The translations under genes were made by a program, and so were the position numbers. The notes beneath the pieces are model-generated. The model had not been told where the DNA came from, ran no database searches, and saw only the letters and a list, made by a program, of their open reading frames with translations. DNA of 64,000 nucleotides from Salinimicrobium soli (GTDB lineage: Bacteria > Bacteroidota > Bacteroidia > Flavobacteriales > Flavobacteriaceae), in assembly GCF_048323655.1 (NCBI RefSeq), contig NZ_JBLUWW010000002.1, positions 620,001 to 684,000 on the forward strand, given 5' to 3'. Every line of letters starts with the position of its first letter. Position 1 is the first letter of the stretch. Shown piece by piece: positions 1 through 8,620 of the stretch.

Positions 1-1
1 A

Positions 2-3000
2 AAAGAACTGAACTTCTATTCCCTTGTCCATCCTAAGGAGCAACAGATCGTCGAGGAAGCTTTCCGCGCCTGTTTTGAGATGAGCGGATTGCCGTTGACG
101 GGACTTCCAATTCGGGTGAAAAGTATATGGGAAAATTATCATTGGTTGGAAATAACTTTCACCAATCTTCTTGACGATCCTGCTATCAACGGTGTGGTTG
201 TGAATTTCAGGGATATCTCAAGATATAAGAAGGCTGAACTAGCCATTCGTGAAAATGAAGAAAAGTATCGATCCTTTTTCCTTCACAGCATGGAGGGCAT
301 CCTCTTAACAGTTACCGATGGCCAAATTCTGGCAGCAAATCCTGCAGCCTGCAGAATGTTTGATATGACCGAAAGTGAGATCTGCCGTGCCGGAAGATTT
401 GGTATTGTTGACCCGGATGATGAGCGTGTTGCAAGAGCTGTAAAGGAACGACAGGACAAAGGGCATGTCAAGGCAGAGATCACCTTTATGCGAAAGGATG
501 GAAGCAAATTTCCCGGTGAGGTAACATCTTCGGTCTTCATTAATGCTTCGGGTGAGAAAAGAACCTCAATGATCATTCGCGATCTTTCCGAAAAGAAAAA
601 GGCAGAGGATGAAAAGGAGGCGGTACTACAGGAGTTGCGTGAAAAGAGTTCCAAGTTACTTACCGCACAACGCATTGCCAGGTTAGGTTACTGGGAACAA
701 CATCTCGAATTTGGAAAACTTTTTTGGACAGAGGAAGTTTACAGAATTTGGGGTAGAAACCAAAGCAACTTTACTCCAACTTTGGAGGAGGTTGTAAAGA
801 CCGTCCATCCAGATGATTTGAAGAAATTTGTCTCTTCGAATTCTGCAGCCATGGCCGGACTTAGAAATCTGGATCTGGAACACCGCATCATATTACCTGA
901 TGGAACTATAAAATGGGTACATGAAAGAGGGGCTCTTTCAATTACTGAAGCCGGGATTAGAGTGTTTGAAGGTACTGTTCAGGATATTACCGAAGACAAA
1001 CTGAACCGACAAAAGTTGATCACCAGTGAAGCCAGGATCCGCGGAATTTTAAAATCCCAAACAAATTATCTTATCCGGGTGGATCTGGATGGGAAGTACT
1101 CTTATTGCAATGATAAATTCTGTCAGGATTTTGACTGGATCTTTGAAGACCGGGAATTAATTGGTAAAGAAGCCATTCTTTCTGTAAAGGAAGCATCACG
1201 CCCCCGCATCAAAGAAATATTTTTAAAGTGCATCTCTCAACCCAATTCAGTCTTCCAGGTAGAGATCGAAAAAATGGAAAGTGAAGGAGGTGAAAAATAT
1301 ACCTATTGGGATTTTGTATGCCTTACAGATGGCGAAGGAAATCCAATAGAGATCCAGGGAGTAGGTATAGATATTACAGACAGGGTGGAAGTTGAGCAAT
1401 CTCTTGTTGAAAGTAATAAGCGTTATGAACTGGTGACAAAAGCAACTTCAGACGCTATTTATGACTGGGACATCGCCTCTGGCACGATACTTTGGAGTGA
1501 CAGTTACAATTCCCTGTTTGGCTACCCGGTAAATGAAACTCCACTCACGATTGATTGCTGGGTGTCTAATGTTCATCCCGAAGATGCCCCAGTGGTAGAC
1601 GATCTTCATAGAGTACTTAAAAGTGAGGCTGTTTCGTGGGAAGCAGAGTATAGGTACTTAAAAGCAGATGGGAATTACTCTCATGTGCTGGAAAAGGGAA
1701 CTATTATCAGGAATGATGAAGGTGAAGCCGTAAGAATGGTGGGAGCGGTTCAGGACATTACCGACAGGAAAGAAGCAATGCAAAAACTGGTGCGTAGTGA
1801 AGCCCGCCATAGAGGCATTCTGCAGTCTCAGACAAGTTATGTAATTCGGGTGGACCTGGAGGGGAATTATTCATACTGCAATGAGAAATTTTATCAGGAT
1901 TTTGGATGGATGTATGACGATCATAAAGTGATTGGTAAGAATTCTCTCGATTCCATAAAAGAATACCACCATGAACGTTTGATGGAAGCAACCGAAAAAT
2001 GCCTTTCCAACCCCGGAAAGGCCTTTCAGGTAGAGCTGGACAAACCCGGAAAAGATGATACTGTAAAATGTACTTTATGGGATATGGTCTTCCTTGTGGA
2101 TAGTTCCGGAGAGAATGGAGAGATCCAGTGCGTGGGTATTGATATTTCAGATAGGGTGAAGGCTGAAAAAGAGAACCGTTTTCAGGCTAATTTATTGGAT
2201 AAGATCGGGCAGGCTGCAATTGCAACCGATGCCAACGGAAAGATCACCTACTGGAACAATGCCGCTACAGAAATATATGGCTGGAGCAGGGAAGAAGTGC
2301 TGGGAAAAAATATTCTAAGAGTAACCCCGGCCCGAGATACCCGTCAAAAAGGGGAAAATATTATGCAGGTTCTGAAGCAAGGGAAGATCTGGTCTGGTGA
2401 ATTCATGGTGCAAAGAAAAGACGGGACAGAGTTTCCGGCCCTGGTGACCAATTCCCCCTTTTACGATGAGACCGGAAAATTGCAAGGAATCATAGGGATA
2501 TCTTCAGATATAACAGACCGAAAAAATGCCGATAATAAGCTGCTGGAACTGAATAAAAACCTTAGGAACTACACTTCAGAACTGGTTGCGGCCAACAAAG
2601 GGCTGGAACAATTTTCTTACATTGTCTCGCATAATTTGAGAGCGCCGGTGGCAAACATTTTGGGCCTTGGTGAATTAATTACTACCGAAGATTATCCTGA
2701 GGAATTGAAGAAGAAGTTGCTGCAGGAAGTTTTTTCCAATATAGAAAGACTGGATTCTGTAATTACCGACCTGAACGACATTCTTCAGGTAAAGGTTGAT
2801 ATGAGCGAGAAGAAGGAGGATATTGATCTTAAGGAACTCATAAAGACCATAAGTTCTGGTATAGACCAGGTAATAAAAAAGGAGAAGGTTGAGATCATTA
2901 CTGATTTCTCTGAAGTTCCTGAATTTAATACTACCAAATCTTACCTTCATAGTATCTTTTCCAATCTTATATTTAACAGTATAAAATACAGAAGGCCTGG

Positions 3001-3316
3001 TGTTAATCCTGTAATTAACATCAAAAGCCGAAAAGAGAATAGTAAGATCTTTATTGAATTCACAGATAATGGAATGGGGATAGATCTGGGTAAAAAAGGA
3101 AAACAGATCTTCGGCCTTTATAAAAGATTCCACAATCATGTGGAAGGCAAGGGAATGGGATTATTCATGGTGAAAACCCAGGTGGAGATCATGGGTGGCA
3201 AGATTAATGTGTATAGTGAAGTGAATGAGGGAACACGCTTTGTTCTGGAATTTAAAAAAGAAAAGACAATTGTTACCAGAGAAGATGAAGAAAAAACGGC
3301 AGTATCTGTTGGTTGA
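2..3316 (+). CDS. Multi-PAS sensor histidine kinase, 5' end outside window
   Basis: The reading frame is open from base 2, and residues before the first in-frame ATG (base 80) still look like the end of a PAS domain, so the gene begins upstream of the window. Counting from base 80, about six PAS/PAC modules follow (roughly residues 65-175, 200-310, 320-435, 450-560, 575-690 and 705-815), with PAC endings such as VGIDITDR. The kinase core has the phospho-acceptor H-box SHNLRAPV with His at about residue 851, then a HATPase domain (about 950-1065) with the N-box FNSIKYRR, DNGMGI and GKGMGLFMV. No membrane segment is seen in the visible part, so this part is probably cytoplasmic. The SHNLRAP-type H-box is common in Bacteroidota kinases. 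It overlaps the response regulator downstream, its likely partner. The ligand is unknown. Confidence 0.9.
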   Translation, partial: KELNFYSLVHPKEQQIVEEAFRACFEMSGLPLTGLPIRVKSIWENYHWLEITFTNLLDDPAINGVVVNFRDISRYKKAELAIRENEEKYRSFFLHSMEGILLTVTDGQILAANPAACRMFDMTESEICRAGRFGIVDPDDERVARAVKERQDKGHVKAEITFMRKDGSKFPGEVTSSVFINASGEKRTSMIIRDLSEKKKAEDEKEAVLQELREKSSKLLTAQRIARLGYWEQHLEFGKLFWTEEVYRIWGRNQSNFTPTLEEVVKTVHPDDLKKFVSSNSAAMAGLRNLDLEHRIILPDGTIKWVHERGALSITEAGIRVFEGTVQDITEDKLNRQKLITSEARIRGILKSQTNYLIRVDLDGKYSYCNDKFCQDFDWIFEDRELIGKEAILSVKEASRPRIKEIFLKCISQPNSVFQVEIEKMESEGGEKYTYWDFVCLTDGEGNPIEIQGVGIDITDRVEVEQSLVESNKRYELVTKATSDAIYDWDIASGTILWSDSYNSLFGYPVNETPLTIDCWVSNVHPEDAPVVDDLHRVLKSEAVSWEAEYRYLKADGNYSHVLEKGTIIRNDEGEAVRMVGAVQDITDRKEAMQKLVRSEARHRGILQSQTSYVIRVDLEGNYSYCNEKFYQDFGWMYDDHKVIGKNSLDSIKEYHHERLMEATEKCLSNPGKAFQVELDKPGKDDTVKCTLWDMVFLVDSSGENGEIQCVGIDISDRVKAEKENRFQANLLDKIGQAAIATDANGKITYWNNAATEIYGWSREEVLGKNILRVTPARDTRQKGENIMQVLKQGKIWSGEFMVQRKDGTEFPALVTNSPFYDETGKLQGIIGISSDITDRKNADNKLLELNKNLRNYTSELVAANKGLEQFSYIVSHNLRAPVANILGLGELITTEDYPEELKKKLLQEVFSNIERLDSVITDLNDILQVKVDMSEKKEDIDLKELIKTISSGIDQVIKKEKVEIITDFSEVPEFNTTKSYLHSIFSNLIFNSIKYRRPGVNPVINIKSRKENSKIFIEFTDNGMGIDLGKKGKQIFGLYKRFHNHVEGKGMGLFMVKTQVEIMGGKINVYSEVNEGTRFVLEFKKEKTIVTREDEEKTAVSVG

Positions 3317-3710
3317 TGATGACACCACCAGCAATTTAATTTGTGAACTGAATATCAAAAAAATTGATCCGGAGGCGGAAATTCGATCCTTCAACGTTCC
3401 CGAGGAGGCACTTTCCTGTGTAAAAGACGTTTGTGTTCCAAATAAAGAGGCACTTTGTATCCTCTTTCTCGATATCAATATGCCGTCAATGACAGGCTGG
3501 GAATTTCTGGATGAGTTTAAGAGATTTTGCCCCGAAATACGCAGCAAATTTGTCGTTTATATTCTTACTTCGTCCATTGAAGATTTCACCACCGAAAAAA
3601 AGAAGTATTCCTGTGTAAGAGATTTTCTCACCAAACCCCTTATGCGCGGAAAGCTGGAAAAGGTCATTGAAGATGTCTCGGAGCTAATGCCTGAGAAGAC
3701 CGAAGTTTAG
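3285..3710 (+). CDS. Single-domain (CheY-like) response regulator
   Basis: A 141-residue receiver domain with no output domain. The acidic pocket is in LLVDDDTT, the phospho-acceptor is Asp63 in LFLDINMP, and the conserved lysine is Lys117 in FLTKPL. I chose the ATG at 3285 because a longer in-frame start at 3225 adds about 20 residues that are only read-through of the kinase gene. With this start the gene overlaps the kinase by 32 bases, indicating translational coupling and a cognate pair. Such lone receivers usually act through protein-protein contact or as phosphorelay intermediates. The target here is unknown. Confidence 0.88.
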   Translation: MKKKRQYLLVDDDTTSNLICELNIKKIDPEAEIRSFNVPEEALSCVKDVCVPNKEALCILFLDINMPSMTGWEFLDEFKRFCPEIRSKFVVYILTSSIEDFTTEKKKYSCVRDFLTKPLMRGKLEKVIEDVSELMPEKTEV

Positions 3711-3714
3711 AATC

Positions 3715-4626
3715 TTAGACCAGAATAGTCGTTCCTTCGCTACCGGAATTTCCATTGTTATCAAAGAAGAAGTCTATTCTTCCCAATCGTAGTCCGGCCC
3801 AGCCAACCTGATTGATCAGCATATTTTTGCCTTCCCTGTTTTTGGTGACGGTGGGTTTGTCCAGAAAAGTGTGGGTGTGACCACCAATTATCAGGTCAAT
3901 ATTTTCAGTAAGGGAGGCCAGTTTCATATCGCTGATCTTATCATCCTGGTAGCTGTAACCTAAATGTGAAAGGCAAATAATTAGATCGCAGTTCTCCTCT
4001 TTCTTGAGTTTGGCTGAAATTTCCCTGGAGATCTCTACAGGGTCCAGGTATTTTGTTTCCCTGTAATTCTTTTTTCCTACCAGACCTTCCAGTTCGATTC
4101 CGATCCCAAAAACACCAATGCGTATACCGTCCTTAATAAATACTTTGAAGGGTTTGGTATGGCCGTTCATCATGGTGTTGCTGAAATCATAGTTCGCGAT
4201 TACAAACGGAAAGTTAGCATGCGGAAGCTGCGCATACAAACCGTCAATGCCATTGTCAAAATCATGATTTCCCATAGTGGCCGCATCATAACCCAGCTTA
4301 CTCATCAATTTAAATTCAAGTTCCCCTCCATAAAAGTTGAAATAAGGAGTGCCCTGAAAAATATCGCCGGCATCTAATAGCAGAGTGTTAGGATTTTCCT
4401 GCCTTATTCTTTTGATCAACTCATACCTTCTGGCTATTCCTCCCTGATTTGGGAATTCAGCATGGTCCGGTCCAAAAGGTTCGATGTGACTGTGCACATC
4501 ATTGGTGTGCAGAATGGTTATTTTCTTCTGCTTTTTTTCTTCGGAAAAAGACATTAATCCAAAGCTTCCAAGTCCGGCAACGGCTGTTGCCGCCGCAGTA
4601 TTCTTTAAAAAGTTCCTTCTGTTCAT
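3715..4626 (-). CDS. Metallophosphatase half of a split 5'-nucleotidase (Tat-exported)
   Basis: 303 residues carrying the calcineurin-like phosphoesterase half of a UshA-type 5'-nucleotidase. Visible metal-binding motifs are ILHTNDVHSH, LLLDAGDIFQG, TMGNHDFDNG and IGGHTHTFLD. The N-terminus MNRRNFLKNTAAATAVAG looks like a twin-arginine signal, so export in folded form is likely. The C-terminal nucleotide-binding half of the usual enzyme is missing here and is encoded by the gene immediately upstream, which it overlaps by 4 bases. Probable role: hydrolysis of extracytoplasmic nucleotides or related phosphoesters. The substrate cannot be read from the sequence. Confidence 0.9.
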   Translation of the reverse strand: MNRRNFLKNTAAATAVAGLGSFGLMSFSEEKKQKKITILHTNDVHSHIEPFGPDHAEFPNQGGIARRYELIKRIRQENPNTLLLDAGDIFQGTPYFNFYGGELEFKLMSKLGYDAATMGNHDFDNGIDGLYAQLPHANFPFVIANYDFSNTMMNGHTKPFKVFIKDGIRIGVFGIGIELEGLVGKKNYRETKYLDPVEISREISAKLKKEENCDLIICLSHLGYSYQDDKISDMKLASLTENIDLIIGGHTHTFLDKPTVTKNREGKNMLINQVGWAGLRLGRIDFFFDNNGNSGSEGTTILV

Positions 4627-5381
4627 TTGATTCTTATAAATCTTTCATCTTCCACCGGTGCGATCGTATCGTGCCGACTGAAGTAATCCAGGAGTATATT
4701 TCTGATCTTATAGTCAATGTAGGTGCTATCCAGGGCTTCAGAAAAGAAGACCATATTATCCCCACCATGGAAAAGGTAATCATTGGTAGCTACATAGTAA
4801 ATGCCATCATCCTTTATGGGTGTGCCCTGTACCAGTGCTTTTTTAATGCTGTTGTCTTCCCCAATGACTAGTTCGATGCCTGACACAGGATGAGCTGTAC
4901 CCGAATCTATTAGGAATCTGATCATTTTTCGCAGGCTTTGTCCCGTCATTTCTGCAACTATCACTTCATTTTCAAAAGGCATTAACTGGTAAGCCGAGCG
5001 GGTGGTAACGTCTCCCTGATTGATAGACGATCTGATTCCCCCATGGTTAAGGAGTACTATATCTATGGAATGGCCGGTCCTTTTTTGAAAGATCGGATTT
5101 GAAAGCTCCATCACAGCATCTGCCATCATATTACCAAGTGCGGTATTCAGTTCCCCATCTGTTTTTTTTAGATCACTGACAGAGTACGATAGTACTGCGT
5201 TCATTTCTTCGTCTATATGTTGCTTGTAAGGCTCAATAAAAGCAGAAATCGAATCATTTGCCGGAATGGAATCTGTAATGGAGATCTCTTTTCCCTCTAT
5301 TCGATCCAGTGTGGTAATTGAGGTTTCCTTGCAGGAACTGAAGAAAAGAAATAGAGGAAAAAGCAGTAAAGAATATTTCAT
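4623..5381 (-). CDS. 5'-nucleotidase C-terminal domain lipoprotein
   Basis: 252 residues. The start MKYSLLLFPLFLFFSSC is a lipoprotein signal with the lipobox cysteine at residue 17. The rest matches the C-terminal domain of 5'-nucleotidases, with motifs such as LNTALGNMMADAV, VLLNHGGIRSS and YQLMPFENEV. It supplies the substrate-binding half that the downstream Tat-exported phosphatase lacks, and the two genes overlap by 4 bases. Upstream on this strand a TATTTTTG -7 element reads 5411 to 5404, with TTTG at 5438-5435. The 23-base spacer is longer than the usual 19, so the promoter is only probable. Confidence 0.88.
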   Translation of the reverse strand: MKYSLLLFPLFLFFSSCKETSITTLDRIEGKEISITDSIPANDSISAFIEPYKQHIDEEMNAVLSYSVSDLKKTDGELNTALGNMMADAVMELSNPIFQKRTGHSIDIVLLNHGGIRSSINQGDVTTRSAYQLMPFENEVIVAEMTGQSLRKMIRFLIDSGTAHPVSGIELVIGEDNSIKKALVQGTPIKDDGIYYVATNDYLFHGGDNMVFFSEALDSTYIDYKIRNILLDYFSRHDTIAPVEDERFIRIK

Positions 5382-5573
5382 TTTTAGAAGGGATTCAGAA
5401 GTGCAAAAATAAAGGTTTATTAGTATTAGATCACCAAACCTCTGGAAAAATGGTGAAGTTGAATTTTCCTACTTTTTTGATTTTAAGAGAAATGATAAAA
5501 AAAATTGTTTTAATTTCCCGTCAAATTTGAGGTGTTCTTTTTTAAATATTCTTTATCCTGATAACATAAACCT

Positions 5574-6260
5574 TTGAAAACAAGTCAAAAAGTATTTATC
5601 CTTTTTTTACTTTTAGGCGGACTCTTTATTGCAGGCTCCCTCTTTGATTTACGACTTGTCACCTTAATTTCTAATTATCTCATCATCCCGGTGCTTATAC
5701 TGTATTACCGGTATAAATCCAAAAAATGGTTCATTGCCATGGTAATTGCTCTTTTGCTGTTTTACGTTAGGGATACGTTGCTGCTCTATGGATTTCCTAA
5801 TTATCCGAATCTTATAATGATCAGTTTTGGGTGTGCTTTGTCGATTGTCTACATGTTTGCCATTGTTGGTTTTCAACGATCAAAAATACATTTTGTGGAG
5901 TTGATCTCTGTCCTGATAATGTATGGATTTCTGGGATTTCTGTTTTTCTCGATTGGGGAGTTGGTTCCGCAGGTAATGCCTTCCTATAAAGGTCCTACAT
6001 ATTTGTACCTTTTCCTGCTTACCTTCCTGCTGGCAATAACTTTTACCAGTTATCTTCTTAAATCGCACTACGCTTCACTATGGCTAATGTTAGCCTCGGC
6101 CTCGCTGCTGGTTTCAGAACTTTCTTTGTTCTTTAAAATGTATATAGTTTCTGATTTTAGTGTCAATGTCTTCTACCCACTTTTTCACGTAATTGCGTAT
6201 TACGCCCTGGTGGAACACGCAATCAACAGAAGGAGATCACAGCGAATACCATTTTTTTGA
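5574..6260 (+). CDS. Seven-helix membrane protein, possibly YhhN/lysoplasmalogenase-like
   Basis: 228 residues, almost entirely hydrophobic, with about seven predicted membrane spans and a basic C-terminal tail (INRRRSQRIPFF). The start is taken as TTG at 5574 because the next ATG would remove two helices. Size and layout resemble YhhN/TMEM86 lysoplasmalogenase-like proteins, but I see no decisive catalytic motif, so the assignment is tentative. The next gene encodes a second protein of the same size and helix layout, probably a diverged paralogue. Confidence 0.65.
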   Translation: MKTSQKVFILFLLLGGLFIAGSLFDLRLVTLISNYLIIPVLILYYRYKSKKWFIAMVIALLLFYVRDTLLLYGFPNYPNLIMISFGCALSIVYMFAIVGFQRSKIHFVELISVLIMYGFLGFLFFSIGELVPQVMPSYKGPTYLYLFLLTFLLAITFTSYLLKSHYASLWLMLASASLLVSELSLFFKMYIVSDFSVNVFYPLFHVIAYYALVEHAINRRRSQRIPFF

Positions 6261-6346
6261 TTTCGTACTGGAAACCTACAATTTTTTAGAGGTTTAAATT
6301 TTTGTAATCAAATCTTTATATATTGCACATTATTTTTCGGAAGAAA

Positions 6347-7045
6347 ATGAAACAAAAGTATTTTTTCGCTTTTTTGGTGGTCCTCGCTATGCTGGTAAAT
6401 ATTACCGGTATTTTTTTTGAGGATTTTTGGCTGAAAAAATCCGGAGAAGTTGTTTTCCTCCTTCCGCTACTGGGTTATTATTATGATCGCCTTCCTCTAA
6501 AAAACTTCAATTTCAAGGCTTTTTTACTTTGTGCATTTCTGGCCGGGGTGCTGTCGTTCTTTGACCAGACCTGGTATATGACTCAAATAGTTCTCGGGCT
6601 ATGGCTCGGCGGCTATATATTTTTGGTAAGGGAAGCTATTCGCCACACAGAATATGAACGCGGCAGTAAGTTCACTACCTTATATTTCTTCATGGTGGTC
6701 GCTGTGTACCTATACCTACTCTCACTTCATATTCTTGAAATTGAAAGAAGGCTGGGAGATAACTTTGAATTAGCACTGTATATTATCTACTACCTTAATA
6801 TCATGATCTTTGCCATCACGGCACTGGTATATTATCTCAATTCGTTCTCTAAAAAAGCCGTTTTTTTCATTTGCCTGACCCTTGCATTCATCTTTTCTGA
6901 TGTGCTTCGGGATATGGAGGTATTTTATTTTAGGGACCTAAGTGTAGAAATAGTAGGAACCCTTATAAAGTTTGCTGCCCTAAAACTGGTTTTTCTATTC
7001 TTTGTGACTCCCGAGAAGAAACTGCGCCTCCTGCACCTCGTGTAA
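6347..7045 (+). CDS. Seven-helix membrane protein, likely paralogue of the preceding gene
   Basis: 232 residues from the ATG at 6347 (MKQKYFFAFLVVLAMLVN). A TTG at 6323 would only add a charged, poorly coding stretch. About seven hydrophobic segments are visible, and the last third contains SDVLRDMEVFYFRDLSVEI, positioned like SELSLFFKMYIVSDFSVNV in the preceding protein. This suggests tandem duplication and divergence of a YhhN-like membrane protein. Function unknown. Confidence 0.65.
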   Translation: MKQKYFFAFLVVLAMLVNITGIFFEDFWLKKSGEVVFLLPLLGYYYDRLPLKNFNFKAFLLCAFLAGVLSFFDQTWYMTQIVLGLWLGGYIFLVREAIRHTEYERGSKFTTLYFFMVVAVYLYLLSLHILEIERRLGDNFELALYIIYYLNIMIFAITALVYYLNSFSKKAVFFICLTLAFIFSDVLRDMEVFYFRDLSVEIVGTLIKFAALKLVFLFFVTPEKKLRLLHLV

Positions 7046-7098
7046 AAACTCTTTACTTTCCCCGTAATTTGTATTTCTATATTACCTAATTTTGCCCC

Positions 7099-7632
7099 GT
7101 GAAACTATTGGATCTAAAGATCGCTGCCGCTCAAAGGAAGAGAATTCCAGGAGTTGTAAATCCTGATCTCTCTACGGGAAAGGGCACACGTAAACTTGGA
7201 ATTATTCTGGATTCAGAAGACTCCGAATTAAGGGACTGCTTCCTGAATTTGAAAGCGGAGATGGGAATTGGAGACCTGGATTTTCACATAGTTACCTGTA
7301 AGGACAAAACAGCCAAAAATGACATTTTTCATGGTCCTGTCTTTACAAAGAAGGATATTAGTTGGAGTGGTAAAATCAAAAACGGAGAGGTCGATCTGTT
7401 TCTGGAGAACCAGTACCACCTGGTGATCTGTTTTGCAGAAGATGATAATAAACTTGCTCTATTGCTCGTTTCCCTTTGTGCTGCAGCTTTAAAAGTGGGG
7501 AGAGCCTCGATGGAGGAAGGGGTGGAAGATAGTGTTTTTGATCTCAGTATTTCTGCATCTTCTGCTGAGCCCCAAATTTTTATTGAAGAATTGAAGAAGT
7601 ACCTTAAAATCATAAAAAAACAAGTAGGATGA
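7099..7632 (+). CDS. DUF6913-type hypothetical protein
   Basis: 177 residues, no signal peptide or membrane segment, so probably cytoplasmic. It resembles the small Bacteroidota family named DUF6913, often found just before dapA; no enzymatic motif is recognisable. The start is GTG at 7099. A TAATTTTG -7 element at 7087-7094 puts the expected transcription start almost on that GTG. The stop overlaps the dapA start by 4 bases (ATGA), so it is cotranscribed and probably translationally coupled with dapA. Confidence 0.75.
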   Translation: MKLLDLKIAAAQRKRIPGVVNPDLSTGKGTRKLGIILDSEDSELRDCFLNLKAEMGIGDLDFHIVTCKDKTAKNDIFHGPVFTKKDISWSGKIKNGEVDLFLENQYHLVICFAEDDNKLALLLVSLCAAALKVGRASMEEGVEDSVFDLSISASSAEPQIFIEELKKYLKIIKKQVG

Positions 7633-8504
7633 ATAAATTCGTTGGAACAGGTGTAGCGCTGGTGACCCCTTTTAAAGATGATCTTTCAGTAGATGTTGAA
7701 GGTCTGAAAAAACTGGTGAATTTCCAGGTGGATAATGGTATCGATTATATGGTGGTGCTGGGAACAACAGGAGAAAGCGTGACCCTTACCTCCGAAGAGA
7801 AAAAGCAGGTGATCGATGTGGTGGTTGCTGAGAACAATGGCAGATTGCCTCTTGTTTTGGGTGTAGGTGGAAATAACACTGCAAAAGTAACTGACGAACT
7901 TAAAAATACAGACCTGTCAGCTTTTGATGCTGTGCTTTCGGTATCTCCTTATTACAATAAACCGTCACAGGAAGGAATTTATCAGCATTATAAAGCGGTT
8001 GCAGAAGCTTCTCCAAAACCGGTCATACTATACAATGTTCCGGGTAGAACAGGATCAAACGTGCTGCCTACTACCGTTAAACGGCTGGCTGAGGATTTTG
8101 AAAATATCATTGGAATAAAAGAGGCTGCCGGAGATATGGTGCAGGCCATGAAACTTATTAGCCTGGTGCCAAAAGATTTCCTTGTCATTTCGGGAGATGA
8201 TATGATCACTTTGCCAATGGTACTGGCAGGTGGACATGGAGTGATCTCTGTTATTGCGCAAGGTTTCCCTGCGGAATTTTCAAAAATGGTAAACCTAGGT
8301 TTGGAACGAAAAGTTGATGAAGCGTATGAGTTGCATTACAAAGTAGCTCCCTCGATAGATCTTATTTTTGCCGAAGGGAATCCGGTGGGAATAAAGGCAC
8401 TTTTGGAAAAGAAAGACATTTGCAGGAATAGCCTGAGGTTACCTCTGGTGAAGTCCACCCAGGGACTCACAGATCAGATCAACTTGTTTGTGGATAATTT
8501 CTAG
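7629..8504 (+). CDS. dapA: 4-hydroxy-tetrahydrodipicolinate synthase
   Basis: 291 residues, the normal length for DapA, which condenses pyruvate with aspartate semialdehyde in the lysine/diaminopimelate pathway. Visible hallmarks are GTTGES near residue 45, YYNKPSQEG, Tyr135 in ILYNVPGRTG, and the Schiff-base Lys164 in IGIKEAAGD, in a TIM-barrel pattern. It overlaps the preceding DUF6913 gene by 4 bases. About 115 bases separate it from bamD, which has its own promoter. Confidence 0.96.
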   Translation: MNKFVGTGVALVTPFKDDLSVDVEGLKKLVNFQVDNGIDYMVVLGTTGESVTLTSEEKKQVIDVVVAENNGRLPLVLGVGGNNTAKVTDELKNTDLSAFDAVLSVSPYYNKPSQEGIYQHYKAVAEASPKPVILYNVPGRTGSNVLPTTVKRLAEDFENIIGIKEAAGDMVQAMKLISLVPKDFLVISGDDMITLPMVLAGGHGVISVIAQGFPAEFSKMVNLGLERKVDEAYELHYKVAPSIDLIFAEGNPVGIKALLEKKDICRNSLRLPLVKSTQGLTDQINLFVDNF

Positions 8505-8570
8505 GAGCTTTTTAAAGTCTTAGCCCCTGAAACCTATAGAAATTGGGTGAATTCCAACTGAAACTAAAGT

Positions 8571-8601
8571 TTTTATAATAAGGCAGAAAAGAGTATTTTT
8601 G
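8571..8601 (+). promoter_or_regulatory. Probable bamD promoter
   Basis: A Bacteroidota-type -7 element TATTTTTG lies at 8594-8601. Nineteen bases upstream at 8571-8574 is TTTT, one mismatch from TTTG. Transcription would start near 8606. Confidence 0.55.
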
Positions 8602-8620
8602 CCAGATGTTAAAATTAAGA

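Noticed and set aside
2675..3139. Minus-strand open frame of 154 residues in the kinase gene
   Set aside because: Antisense to the HisKA/HATPase region, which has conserved motifs on the plus strand.
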